Assembly (NCBI GenBank): GCA_944362695.1
Contig: CALVTQ010000171.1
Location: forward strand, 1 to 34,549
DNA length: 34,549 nt
Direction: 5' to 3'
Source of the DNA: an uncultured Clostridia bacterium
GTDB lineage: Bacteria; Bacillota; Clostridia; Christensenellales; Aristaeellaceae
Made by a program: the position numbers and the translations under genes. Numbering within the stretch: position 1 is the first letter of the stretch; every line of letters starts with the position of its first letter. This document shows positions 8,324 to 16,279 of this stretch, one piece after another. The notes below the pieces were generated by a model that worked only from the letters and a program-made list of their open reading frames with translations, was not told the DNA's origin and made no database searches.

Positions 8324-8926
8324 TCAGGGAGGGGAGAGGCGCACGGCCTGCATGCCGGAGCTATCGCGCTCGTCGTGCGTGACCAGAAGGAGCAGGCGGC
8401 CCTGCGCACAGGCGCGCACGAGGCGCAGCATATCGGCGTGGGCCTGCTCGTCGAGGGCGCGGAACGGCTCATCCATCATGAGAATGGGCGCGTCGTAGGC
8501 CAACGCGCGGGCGAGCGAGGCGCGGCGCTTCATGCCGCCGGAAAGCTCCGACGGGTACATGTGCGCGACATCGGGCAGGCCGACGCGCTCCAGCCACGTC
8601 TCGGCGAGGCGGGCGGCGCGTTCCCTGTCGCGCTGCACATCGCGGGGCAGGGCGAGGGCGACGTTCTGGCCGACGGTATACCACGGGAGCAGCCTGTCCT
8701 CCTGAAAGCAGAAGGCGACGGGGCCGGGGCTGCGCTCGATCTGGCCGGACGTGGGCGCGATCAGCCCAGCGCACAGGCGAAGCAGCGTCTTCTTGCCGCA
8801 GCCCGACGGGCCGAGCAGCGCGTCCTCGCCGGGGCCGTCGAAGACCAGCGACACGCGCGAGAGCACCGGCTTGGCCGGGTCATAGGCGAAGGAGACGTCA
8901 TGCACGCGGACAAACGGTTTATTCAT
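8324..8926 (-). CDS. ABC transporter ATPase, SsuB/TauB type, with a changed Walker A
   Basis: 200-residue ATPase of a nitrate/sulfonate/taurine-type importer, shorter than the usual 240-260. Walker A reads GPSGCGKKT at 39-47: position 46, normally Ser or Thr that coordinates Mg2+, is Lys (AAG at 8791-8789). The Q-loop is FCFQEDRLLPW, the signature is LSGGMKRRASLARAL, Walker B is ILMMDEPFRALD, and the switch is LVTHDERDS. The start ATG overlaps the permease stop by 8 bases (ATGAATAA), so translation is coupled. The intact motifs elsewhere argue against a decayed gene; ATP turnover may still be weakened. Confidence 0.92.
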   Translation of the reverse strand: MNKPFVRVHDVSFAYDPAKPVLSRVSLVFDGPGEDALLGPSGCGKKTLLRLCAGLIAPTSGQIERSPGPVAFCFQEDRLLPWYTVGQNVALALPRDVQRDRERAARLAETWLERVGLPDVAHMYPSELSGGMKRRASLARALAYDAPILMMDEPFRALDEQAHADMLRLVRACAQGRLLLLVTHDERDSSGMQAVRLSPP

Positions 8927-9704
8927 GGCGCACCTCCAAAACGCGGCGGGCGAGGCGGCGAAGCAGGGCCTCGAGCGCGACGCTCAGCAGCACGATCGTC
9001 AGCGTCCACGCGAGCAGGCTGTCCGTCTCGAGGTAGATCTTCGACTCGTAGAGGCGGCTGCCGACGGCCATCTTGGGCACGCCGATGACCTCCGCCGCGA
9101 CGACCGCCTTCCAGCAAAGGCCGATGGACGCGAGGCAGCTCTGCACAAACGCGGGCAGAACGGCGGGGACGATCACATGGCGCAGCGTGCCGAGGGCGCC
9201 GAAGCCGTAGAGCTTCGCCATCTCATGAAGCTTCGGGTCGATCCCTCGAACAGCGCCCGTCAGCGCGGAATAGACGACCGGCAGCGTCATGAGGAAGCCC
9301 GTGAGCACGGGCACGCGCGCGCTGGAGAGCCAGACGAGGGCGAGCACGATGAACGAGGTCACCGGCGTGGCGCGCACGGCGGAGAGCAGCGGGGAGATCA
9401 GCGCATCCGCCAAAGAAAACCGGCACGACGCCGCGCAGAGCAGGATGGCCGCCCCGATGCCCAGCAGATAGGCCCACAGCGTGCGGCCCAATGTATATAG
9501 AAGGGACAGCGCAGACTGCGGGGTGGGGAGGAGCGAAACGAGGCGCGTGAGCACAGCGGTTGGCGAGGGCAGCAGCAGGGGCTGGTCAACCGCGCGCGCG
9601 AGCACGGCCCACAGAGCCAGATAAAAGAACAAAACGCCCGCGCGTTTTAGCCAGAGGCGAGCGCGCGGGCTGAGGGTCTTAGCGAGCATAGTAGAAGGCG
9701 TCAT
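8919..9704 (-). CDS. ABC transporter permease, SsuC/TauC type
   Basis: Integral membrane partner of the ATPase that follows, about 261 residues. Hydrophobic helices begin near residue 21 (VLFFYLALWAVLA) and continue through LWAYLLGIGAAILLCAA, PVTSFIVLALVWLSSA, VLTGFLMTLPVVYSALTGA and LLAWTLTIVLLSVALEALL. The ATPase-contact loop reads HEMAKLYGFGALGTLRHVIVP, a standard EAA motif. Start choice is unsure: ATG 9704 overlaps the binding-protein gene by 26 bases, ATG 9689 by 11, and neither has a strong ribosome site, so coupled translation is likely. Confidence 0.9.
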   Translation of the reverse strand: MTPSTMLAKTLSPRARLWLKRAGVLFFYLALWAVLARAVDQPLLLPSPTAVLTRLVSLLPTPQSALSLLYTLGRTLWAYLLGIGAAILLCAASCRFSLADALISPLLSAVRATPVTSFIVLALVWLSSARVPVLTGFLMTLPVVYSALTGAVRGIDPKLHEMAKLYGFGALGTLRHVIVPAVLPAFVQSCLASIGLCWKAVVAAEVIGVPKMAVGSRLYESKIYLETDSLLAWTLTIVLLSVALEALLRRLARRVLEVRHE

Positions 9705-10629
9705 CCGGCATCTGGCCGCCGATGCTGGCGGGATTCGCAGCAAAGAGCAGCGCATACAGCGGCTCGATCTGCGCGCGCATCTCTTCGCCCTCGACGAAGA
9801 CGATGTGGCAATTCGGGATGGCGCGCTTGGCGACGGCGGCCTTGGGCATCACGCCGTTGTCCTGCACGAGCTGGCTGGCGGTGTCCACGTCGCTGTTGAC
9901 CAGCTCGACGGAGGCCTTGTAGGCGTCAAGGAACGCGGCGACCTTCTCCGGGTTCTGCTCGGCGAAGTCCTTGCGGACGATCACGCAGCCCATGGAGAGG
10001 ACCATGTCCTCATTGCCGGCCTTGGCGGCGGCCTCGTCAAACAGGGCGGTCACATCGAGCACGGCGGAGAGCTTGTCGTTCTGCATGAGCGCGCTGGTGA
10101 CGTGCGGCTCGGGCAGGATGCCGGGCTCAACCTGGCCGGCGGCCCTCATGGGGGCCAGCTCGCTATGCTCGGCGACCCACTCGATCTCGACCTTGCCGGT
10201 CAGGCCGTTCTGCTCGAGGATGTAGTTGATGACGTACTCCGGCACGCTCGCCTGGCCGGTGGCATAGACCTTGCGGCCCGCGAGATCGTCGATGGAGTCG
10301 ATGGACGCGTCGCTGGAGACGACGTGCAGCACGCCGAGCGTGTTGAGCGCGAGCAGCTGGACGTTGCCGCTCGTCTTCTTATAGAGCGTGGCGGCGAGGT
10401 TGGTCGGCGCGGCGGCGATATCCGCAGAGCCGCTGGCGATGGCCGCGACGATCTCGTCCGGGCCGCCGCAGAGCGTGAAGCTGTACTCGTCCGCGTGGTC
10501 GCGCATCACGCCGACCATGCCGATGCCGGTCGGGCCCTTGAGCGCGTAGACATTGACGGGCTCGGCGACGGCGCAGGCGACAAGCACGCACAGCAGCACC
10601 GCGAGAACCGCAGCAAGAATCTTCTTCAT
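9679..10629 (-). CDS. ABC transporter substrate-binding protein, NMT1/SsuA-like
   Basis: 316-residue secreted binding protein. A signal peptide of about 22 residues (KKILAAVLAVLLCVLVACAVA) is visible. The VAC within it may be read as a weak lipobox, so the mature form is either lipid-linked or cut after AVA. The body has the two-lobe SsuA/ThiY-like pattern: an early GPTGIGM, then PDEIVAAIASGSADIAAAP, then DSIDDLAGRKVYATGQASVPEY. Related proteins bind sulfonates, nitrate, taurine or thiamine precursors; no thiamine riboswitch was seen, so the ligand stays open. AAGGAGGG precedes the ATG by 7 bases. It is first in the operon with its own promoter. Confidence 0.9.
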   Translation of the reverse strand: MKKILAAVLAVLLCVLVACAVAEPVNVYALKGPTGIGMVGVMRDHADEYSFTLCGGPDEIVAAIASGSADIAAAPTNLAATLYKKTSGNVQLLALNTLGVLHVVSSDASIDSIDDLAGRKVYATGQASVPEYVINYILEQNGLTGKVEIEWVAEHSELAPMRAAGQVEPGILPEPHVTSALMQNDKLSAVLDVTALFDEAAAKAGNEDMVLSMGCVIVRKDFAEQNPEKVAAFLDAYKASVELVNSDVDTASQLVQDNGVMPKAAVAKRAIPNCHIVFVEGEEMRAQIEPLYALLFAANPASIGGQMPDDAFYYAR

Positions 10630-10697
10630 GAGTATACCCTCCTTGCATGATGCCGGGGACGGCGTCCCCGATTTGAGCGGGCATCCGCTTTCCTGTT

Positions 10698-10726
10698 AGT
10701 ATACCATAAAGCGGGCGCGTTTACAA
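10698..10726 (-). promoter_or_regulatory. Promoter of the SsuA-type transporter operon
   Basis: On the minus strand TTGTAA (10726-10721), 17 bases, TATACT (10703-10698). The start of transcription would be near 10691, giving a leader of about 60 bases with a GC-rich hairpin before the ribosome site. Confidence 0.7.
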
Positions 10727-10901
10727 TCCGTGCGCACAAAACGGGAGAAAATCGGCGGCGGGAACAAAAAGGCGCGCGGCGCGGGACGATTTTCACCCAA
10801 AATCGGGAAGAAAACGGGCGCGTGATTCGTCAATATAGATGGGAAATGGGGCCGCAATGGGTCAGGTTCATGACAATTGTGTAAAAAGTGTCAGGGAAAG
10901 C

Positions 10902-10930
10902 TTGAACGGCGGCGGCGAATCCTGTATAAT
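10902..10930 (+). promoter_or_regulatory. Promoter of the nucleotidyltransferase gene
   Basis: TTGAAC (10902-10907), 17 bases, TATAAT (10925-10930), followed 26 bases later by a GGAGGAGG ribosome site. Confidence 0.8.
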
Positions 10931-10969
10931 ATTCTCGAACAGATTTCATTGCTGTGGAGGAGGATATTT

Positions 10970-11875
10970 ATGGGCGCTACGTTACTGATTATGGCTGCGG
11001 GCATGGGTTCCCGCTACGGCGGCAACAAGCAGGTCGACGGCATCGGCCCCAACGGCGAGATCCTGATGGAGTACTCCATCTATGACGCCATCCGCGCGGG
11101 CTTTGACCACGTCGTGTTCGTCATCAAGCCGGGCATGAAGGATCTGCTTGCGGGCATCTGCGGCGACCGCATCGCCAAGCAGGTGAAGGTCGACTACGTG
11201 TATCAGGATTTTTCCAGCGTTCCTTCCTTTTATAAGATCCCCGAAGAGCGCACCAAGCCGTTCGGCACGGTGCATGCCGTGCTCGTCGCGCGCGATGTGA
11301 TTTCTCAGCCGTTTGCGGTCATCAATGCCGACGACTACTACGGCGTGTCCGCGTTCAAGACGGCGTATGATAAGCTGCAGGAGCTCGCCGCCGAGGGCGA
11401 GGCGACGATGGTCAGCTATCAGCTCAAGAACACGGTCTCCAAGAACGGCACGGTCTCCCGCGGCGTCTGCGCGGCGGAGAACGGCAACCTCTCCAAGGTT
11501 GTGGAGACGCTCAAGATCAAGCTGTGCGAGAACGGCGAGATCCGCGATGTGGCCGACGGCGAGCCGGGCAAGCTGCTCGATCCGCTGGCGCCGGTTTCCA
11601 TGAACTTCTGGGGCTTCACCCCGTGGGTGTTCGGCAAGCTGGAGGAGTACTTCGTGAACTTCCTCAAGGGCCTTGCGCCGGACGCGATCAAGGCCGAGTG
11701 CCTGCTGCCGGTTTTCGTGGACGATCTGATGCACGCGGGCCAGCTCACTGTCCCGATGCTGACGACGGACGCGGTGTGGTTCGGCGTGACCTACAAGGAG
11801 GACAAGCCGAACGTGCAGGCCGAGCTGCGTGCGCTGCACGACAGCGGCGTGTATCCGGCTTCGCTCCACGTGTAA
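10970..11875 (+). CDS. Sugar-phosphate nucleotidyltransferase family protein
   Basis: 301 residues. The N-terminus LLIMAAGMGSRYGGNKQ is the nucleotide-binding loop of the NTP-transferase fold (a GxGxR-type motif with a downstream Lys). FAVINADDYYG, about 108 residues further on, supplies the metal-binding aspartates. MNFWGFTPWVF follows in the sugar-binding half. Such enzymes join a sugar phosphate to NTP; which sugar cannot be told, and no left-handed beta-helix tail is present. The ATG at 10970 has GGAGGAGG upstream and fits the domain start; the frame is open farther upstream across the promoter, which excludes an earlier start. It is monocistronic, ending at a terminator. Confidence 0.88.
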   Translation: MGATLLIMAAGMGSRYGGNKQVDGIGPNGEILMEYSIYDAIRAGFDHVVFVIKPGMKDLLAGICGDRIAKQVKVDYVYQDFSSVPSFYKIPEERTKPFGTVHAVLVARDVISQPFAVINADDYYGVSAFKTAYDKLQELAAEGEATMVSYQLKNTVSKNGTVSRGVCAAENGNLSKVVETLKIKLCENGEIRDVADGEPGKLLDPLAPVSMNFWGFTPWVFGKLEEYFVNFLKGLAPDAIKAECLLPVFVDDLMHAGQLTVPMLTTDAVWFGVTYKEDKPNVQAELRALHDSGVYPASLHV

Positions 11876-11885
11876 TGCGCGAACG

Positions 11886-11925
11886 GACCCCGTGCGGTGA
11901 CCAAGCGGCCTCGCATGGGGTCTTT
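11886..11925 (+). terminator. Terminator after the nucleotidyltransferase gene
   Basis: GACCCCGTGCG pairs with CGCATGGGGTC (11 pairs, one G-T), and TTTCT follows. Confidence 0.75.
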
Positions 11926-11995
11926 CTGTATTCCTTCGCCGCGTAAAGACGGCATGAAGGCGATTCACAAAAGGGCGAACAGCCCGGAGGATGAG

Positions 11996-12940
11996 ATGAA
12001 ACTGAACCTGATGAAAGAGGACATGTGCGACCGCGTGAAGGTTCGCAAGGCTGTCGCGCTGTCCATCGTGGTCAACGTGCTGGAGATTCTGGCCGGCGTG
12101 GCGATGGTGATCCTGGTGCACAGGATGCTCAGCCGGGGCGTGGAGGAGTCGCTGGCGCGCATGACGTCGATCTTCTGCCTGACGGTCATGGGCTGGGGCG
12201 CGCTGACGGACATCAACGCGGCGCTCACGAGCCTGCGCGTGATGGAGAAGACGAACGAGCTTGAGAAGGCCTACGGCGAGCTCGAGGACTTAAACCGCGA
12301 GATGCGCGCCCAGCGGCACGACTTCATGAACCACATTCAGGTCGTTTACAGCCTCATCGAGATGGACGAGCCGCGCGAGGCCATGGCCTACATGGACAAA
12401 ATCTACGGCGACATGCAGCGCGTGAGCCGGATGCTGCGCACGGCGTGCCCGGCGGTCAACGCGCTGATCCAGGCCAAGACGGTCGAGGCGCAGCAGCGCG
12501 GGGCCGAACTCAAGCTCTCCATCGCCGCCAAATGGGACGACAAGCTGATGCCCGCGTGGGAGATCTGCCGCGTGCTGGCCAACCTGATTGACAACGCACT
12601 GGACGCCGCGTGCTCGGCCGAGCTGCCCGAGGGTGTGCGGCCCACGGTCGAGCTCGTGCTCGGCGAGGATCTTCGAAGCTGGTTTTTCTCCGTGCGCAAC
12701 AACGGCCCCAAGATCGACGACAATGTCATCGCCAGAATCTTCGAGCCGGGCTTCACCACAAAGGCCACGGGGCAGGGCATGGGCCTTTTCATCGTGAGCC
12801 AGACCGTCGCCGAGCTCGGCGGCAAGATCACCCTCGAATCGCGCGAGGGCGACACCGTCTTTTCCGGCTTCGTGCCCAGAAAGAGGCTTCAGCTCGAGGA
12901 AAAGAACGGAAACTATGAAGAAAAAGACGAAAAAGATTGA
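11996..12940 (+). CDS. Membrane sensor histidine kinase (GHKL / AgrC-Spo0B type), orphan
   Basis: 314 residues. There are two transmembrane helices, at about 19-42 and 56-76, with almost nothing outside. A linker coiled coil (about 82-104) follows, then the phosphoacceptor region RHDFMNHIQ with H108. The ATP-binding domain has the N-box NLIDNALDA (196-204) and the G-box EPGFTTKATGQGMGLFIV. H-x-x-x-N plus this N-box is typical of citrate/AgrC-type GHKL kinases. The start at ATG 11996 fits GGAGG 6 bases upstream. No response regulator lies beside it, so its partner must be elsewhere. With no outer domain it may sense membrane state or a small peptide. Confidence 0.88.
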   Translation: MKLNLMKEDMCDRVKVRKAVALSIVVNVLEILAGVAMVILVHRMLSRGVEESLARMTSIFCLTVMGWGALTDINAALTSLRVMEKTNELEKAYGELEDLNREMRAQRHDFMNHIQVVYSLIEMDEPREAMAYMDKIYGDMQRVSRMLRTACPAVNALIQAKTVEAQQRGAELKLSIAAKWDDKLMPAWEICRVLANLIDNALDAACSAELPEGVRPTVELVLGEDLRSWFFSVRNNGPKIDDNVIARIFEPGFTTKATGQGMGLFIVSQTVAELGGKITLESREGDTVFSGFVPRKRLQLEEKNGNYEEKDEKD

Positions 12941-12970
12941 CAAAACGAAAAAGTTGTTGCGTATATGGCA

Positions 12971-12999
12971 TTGACAAATTAACAGAACTGTAATAAAAT
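12971..12999 (+). promoter_or_regulatory. Promoter of the peptidoglycan-binding repeat protein gene
   Basis: TTGACA (12971-12976), 17 bases, TAAAAT (12994-12999). The leader to 13120 is about 115 bases and includes the hairpin GGGCG-GATTA-CGCCC (13021-13035). A weaker TTGACA (12938-12943) with TATATG lies upstream. Confidence 0.75.
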
Positions 13000-13120
13000 T
13001 GTGCCAAGGTGAGATGGAAAGGGCGGATTACGCCCATCAGCACCCGTTGAAGGGCGAACTCCGTTCCGCCGATCAGCTTGCCGCGTGCAGCGGCGGGCGC
13101 GAAAGAGGGGATTTAGAATC

Positions 13121-16105
13121 ATGAAAAACAGGGCCAACAAGTTTGCTGTATGGCTGGCGCTCGTGTGCCTGCTGGTGTCGGCGTTTGCCGTGCCGGCGTT
13201 CGCGGCGTCTTACAGCAAGGTCTATGGCCAGACGCAGGACAGGCTTCGCGTCCGCGACACCGCGTCCATGAATGCGACTGTGCTTGACAACATCGTCAAG
13301 GATGCATGCGTGTATGTCACCAGCTCCAAGGAGAATGAGGGCAACACGTTTGTGAAGGTGAACTACATCGGCAGCGACGGCGAAAAGCTCTCGGGCTGGG
13401 TCATCCAGCAGGAGGGCAATGAGACCTACGTCAAGATTCTCAGCAAGAGCCAGGCGAAGGATAAATTCGGCGTCAGCGGCGGCGATCTGCCCAGCAAGAA
13501 GGTGGGCACCTTCTCCGCCGAGCGGCGCGAGAGCGCGAAGGCCAGCGCGAGCAGCTCCAGCAGCTCGAGCAGCAAGGGCTACATCCAGCTTGGCTCCAAG
13601 GGCGACGCCGTCAAGACCATGCAGACCAAGCTCAAGGAGATGGGCTTTTACAGCGGCGAACTGACCGGCAATGTCGGCGAGAAGACGGAAGCCGCCATCA
13701 AGGCGTTCCAGAGCAAGCACGGCCTGACCGCCGACGGCGTGGCGGGTCCGCAGACGTTGGCCAAGATCGACGCGGAATACGCCTCGCGCGGCAACGGCGA
13801 CGACAGCTCGTCCTCCGGTTCGGGCAGCAGCCTGAGCGAGGGCAGCAAGGGCACCGCCGTCAGCGAGCTGCAGCGCAACCTGACGACGCTGGGCTATTAC
13901 TGGGCGGACATCACCGGCAATTTCGGCACGAAGACCGAGACCGCCGTCAAGCGCTTCCAGGAGGAGAACGGCCTGACCGCGGACGGCAAGGCGGGCAAGA
14001 AGACGCTCGCCGCAATCGCCGGCGCGCTTGAAAAGAAGGGCGGCAGCAGCAGCTCCTCGAGCTCGACGAGCACCTCTTCCAGCAGCAGCTCCGGCACGAC
14101 GCTCACGCTCAACAGCCAGGGCACGCTGGTCACGCAGGTGCAGACCGACCTCAAGAAGCTGGGCTACTATTTTGCGGAAATCACCGGCCACTACGGCGAG
14201 AAGACCGAGGCGGCCGTCAAGAAATTCCAGAGCGAGAACAACCTGACGGCTGACGGCAAGGCCGGCGTCAAGACGCGCAAGGCGATCGAGGATGCGGTCA
14301 AGGCGGCGGGCGGCAGCTCGAGCCTCGGCTCCGACAGCTCCACCAGCTCGAGCAGCAGCTCCAGCTCCCTGAAGCTGGAGAGCACGGGCGATAAGGTTCG
14401 CCAGCTGCAGAACGACCTGACGACGCTCGGCTTCTACTGGGCGGACATCACCGGCCACTTCGGCGCCAAGACCGAGACGGCCGTCAAGAAATTCCAGAAG
14501 TCCCGCGGCCTGACCCAGGACGGTATCGTCGGCAAGAAGACGCAGGACGCCATCAACAGCGCGCTCAAGGGCACCAGCTCCTCCGGCAGCAGCAGCGCCG
14601 CGACCGTGTCCGGCACGCTGCGCGAGGGCGACAGCGGCGAGGAAGTCCGCGAGCTGCAGGAGCGCCTCGAGGAGCTGGGCTACTATTACGGCGACATCAC
14701 CGGCAGCTTCGGCACGCTCACGCGCAAGGCTGTCCGCAAGTTCCAGGACGACAACGACCTGACCGTGGACGGCATCGCGGGCCCGGCGACGCTCAAGAAG
14801 CTGGCCGAAAAGACCGGCGGCGGCAGCATCGTCAGCGACACCAGCACCGGCGGCACGACGGTCTCCGAGTCGAACTCCTATGCGGAGATCGCCAAGAAGA
14901 GCGTCTACCTGCGCAAGTCCTACTCCACCAGCTCTGCGGCGGTCACGAGCCTTGCACAGGGCACGAGGCTGCGCATCACGCGCAAGTATAACGTCAGCGG
15001 CGAGACGTGGTATTACGTCTCCGTCAACAGCGGCAACACGACCCTCAAGGGCTACGTGCGCGGCGATATGGTCAACATGATCGAGGCGCCGGATGAGGAT
15101 TGGGGCATCGACGTGGGCGAGGCCGAGATTCTGGGCATCCTGCGCATCACGGCCAACAAGGTCAGAAGGCGCACCCAGCCGAGCACCGACGCCGATGTGG
15201 TCGACGTCGTCAACACGGGCGACATCTTCTACTACGTCAACTCCATCGAGGACTGGTATCAGTGCAAGGGCGGCTCTTGGGTCATGAGCAAGTATGCCTC
15301 GCCGCTCACGCCCGAGGAAGCCAATGACTACGAGCAGAACGACTCGGGCGACACGTATCGCGAGGGCGACACCGGCTCGATGGTCAAGTGGCTCCAGGAG
15401 TCTCTGGCGAAGCTGGGCTACTACAAGGGCACGGTCTCCGGCGAATTCGGCAGCCTGACGAAGGAAGCTGTCCGCCTGTTCCAGCGTGACCGCGGCCTGT
15501 CCTCCGACGGCGTGGCCGGCCCGAAGACGATCGCGCAGCTCAACTACGTGCTCTCCAGCGGCGTCGTGGGCTCCGTCGATCAGAACATCGAGAACGTCAT
15601 CTACAACATCGACTGGTTCAAGTACCTCTACGTGTTCCGCACGAGCATGCCCAAAGGCACGGAGATGACGCTGACCGACTTCACGACGAACAAGTCCTTC
15701 AGGATCAGGGTGCAGTCCGTGGGCAACCATCTGGACGTGGAGCCCTTGACCAGCGCGGACACGAAGGTGCTCTGCTCGCTGTACAACGTGTCCTCCGCGC
15801 AGATTCTCGTCGAGAAGGATCTGTACCAGAGGCGCGCGATGATCGCCACGGTCAAGACCAAGAACGGCCTGACGCTGCAGTTCGTCTGCTCGATCTACGC
15901 GATCCCGCACGGCACGGACACGATCTCCGGCAACGACTTCGACGGCCAGTTCTGCGTGCACTTCCTCAACTCGAGGACGCACGGCTCCGATTCGGTGGAC
16001 ACCAGAGCGGACGGCCATCAGGACCTCATCAAAAGAGCGGTCACATCGTTGAAGAAACAGAACAAGACCGTTCTGGAGACGCCCCCGTACGAGGAATCGA
16101 AGTAA
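13121..16105 (+). CDS. Large secreted cell-wall protein: six PG_binding_1 repeats and three SH3-like domains
   Basis: 994 residues. A signal peptide covers 1-28 (cut after AFA). An SH3b-like domain (about 30-105) comes first. Five PG_binding_1 repeats follow at about 154-217, 237-300, 327-390, 414-478 and 498-562, separated by Ser-rich linkers. Then come two SH3-like domains (about 587-655 and 671-730), a sixth repeat (about 745-808), and an unrecognised C-terminal domain (about 825-994) with CVHFLNSRTHG (H947) and a downstream DGHQ (H966). Repeats share the form LGYYxxxITGxFGxKTExAVKxFQ then LTxDGxAGxxT. The protein should bind peptidoglycan. The C-terminal domain, with conserved-looking His and Asn, may be an enzyme, but this is not shown. 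The ATG at 13121 gives the signal peptide directly. Confidence 0.93.
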   Translation: MKNRANKFAVWLALVCLLVSAFAVPAFAASYSKVYGQTQDRLRVRDTASMNATVLDNIVKDACVYVTSSKENEGNTFVKVNYIGSDGEKLSGWVIQQEGNETYVKILSKSQAKDKFGVSGGDLPSKKVGTFSAERRESAKASASSSSSSSSKGYIQLGSKGDAVKTMQTKLKEMGFYSGELTGNVGEKTEAAIKAFQSKHGLTADGVAGPQTLAKIDAEYASRGNGDDSSSSGSGSSLSEGSKGTAVSELQRNLTTLGYYWADITGNFGTKTETAVKRFQEENGLTADGKAGKKTLAAIAGALEKKGGSSSSSSSTSTSSSSSSGTTLTLNSQGTLVTQVQTDLKKLGYYFAEITGHYGEKTEAAVKKFQSENNLTADGKAGVKTRKAIEDAVKAAGGSSSLGSDSSTSSSSSSSSLKLESTGDKVRQLQNDLTTLGFYWADITGHFGAKTETAVKKFQKSRGLTQDGIVGKKTQDAINSALKGTSSSGSSSAATVSGTLREGDSGEEVRELQERLEELGYYYGDITGSFGTLTRKAVRKFQDDNDLTVDGIAGPATLKKLAEKTGGGSIVSDTSTGGTTVSESNSYAEIAKKSVYLRKSYSTSSAAVTSLAQGTRLRITRKYNVSGETWYYVSVNSGNTTLKGYVRGDMVNMIEAPDEDWGIDVGEAEILGILRITANKVRRRTQPSTDADVVDVVNTGDIFYYVNSIEDWYQCKGGSWVMSKYASPLTPEEANDYEQNDSGDTYREGDTGSMVKWLQESLAKLGYYKGTVSGEFGSLTKEAVRLFQRDRGLSSDGVAGPKTIAQLNYVLSSGVVGSVDQNIENVIYNIDWFKYLYVFRTSMPKGTEMTLTDFTTNKSFRIRVQSVGNHLDVEPLTSADTKVLCSLYNVSSAQILVEKDLYQRRAMIATVKTKNGLTLQFVCSIYAIPHGTDTISGNDFDGQFCVHFLNSRTHGSDSVDTRADGHQDLIKRAVTSLKKQNKTVLETPPYEESK

Positions 16106-16134
16106 ACTCACATACGCACCTCTTTCGCAGCAAG

Positions 16135-16164
16135 GGCGGCGCGAGCAATCGCGTCGCCTTTTCT
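16135..16164 (+). terminator. Terminator after the cell-wall protein gene
   Basis: GGCGGCGCGA and TCGCGTCGCC (one G-T pair) close on a GCAA tetraloop, and TTTTCT follows. Confidence 0.9.
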
Positions 16165-16216
16165 ATGCGCAAAAGGCAATGCGCGTATGCTTTTTGCGAA
16201 AGGGCACGCGCGGGAA

Positions 16217-16246
16217 TTGTCAACCGGTTGTCATGTGTGGTACAAT
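16217..16246 (+). promoter_or_regulatory. Promoter of comM
   Basis: TTGTCA (16217-16222), 18 bases, TACAAT (16241-16246). The comM start lies 34 bases downstream. Confidence 0.65.
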
Positions 16247-16279
16247 ACAAATGATACTGCAAGCGAGGGGGAGAGCGCG

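Larger units (their letters stand above)
10630..10969. other. 340-base divergent intergenic region
   Basis: No gene is seen. On the minus side the leader of the binding-protein gene folds as CGGGGAC/GTCCCCG (10653-10670) inside a weaker GATGCC/GGCATC pair. In the middle, GAAAATCG (10747-10754), CGATTTTC (10787-10794) and AAAATCG (10799-10805) can pair in two exclusive ways. Nearer the plus-strand gene lies TGACA-N13-TGTCA (10871-10893), upstream of the promoter. None of these matches a riboswitch class that was recognised. Confidence 0.6.

Noticed and set aside
8324..8926. Pseudogene call for the ATPase with altered Walker A
   Set aside because: Signature, Walker B and switch motifs are intact, the frame is undamaged and translational coupling to the permease is kept.
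10630..10690. Thiamine pyrophosphate riboswitch before the SsuA/ThiY-like operon
   Set aside because: The leader is only about 60 bases and lacks the conserved TPP-switch segments; only a simple hairpin is present.
11897..11995. Upstream extension of the sensor kinase
   Set aside because: It would start inside the terminator of the preceding gene and has no ribosome site; ATG 11996 has GGAGG at the right distance.
13573..15550. Regular repeats that might be taken for a CRISPR array or satellite
   Set aside because: The repeats are coding PG_binding_1 units of about 190 bases with diverged DNA and Ser-rich linkers, not short identical repeats with unique spacers.
13073..16111. A frame of about 1000 codons on the minus strand opposite the peptidoglycan-binding protein
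   Set aside because: Its composition is that of an antisense shadow and its repeats mirror the PG-binding repeats; the plus-strand gene has a signal peptide, ribosome site, promoter and terminator.
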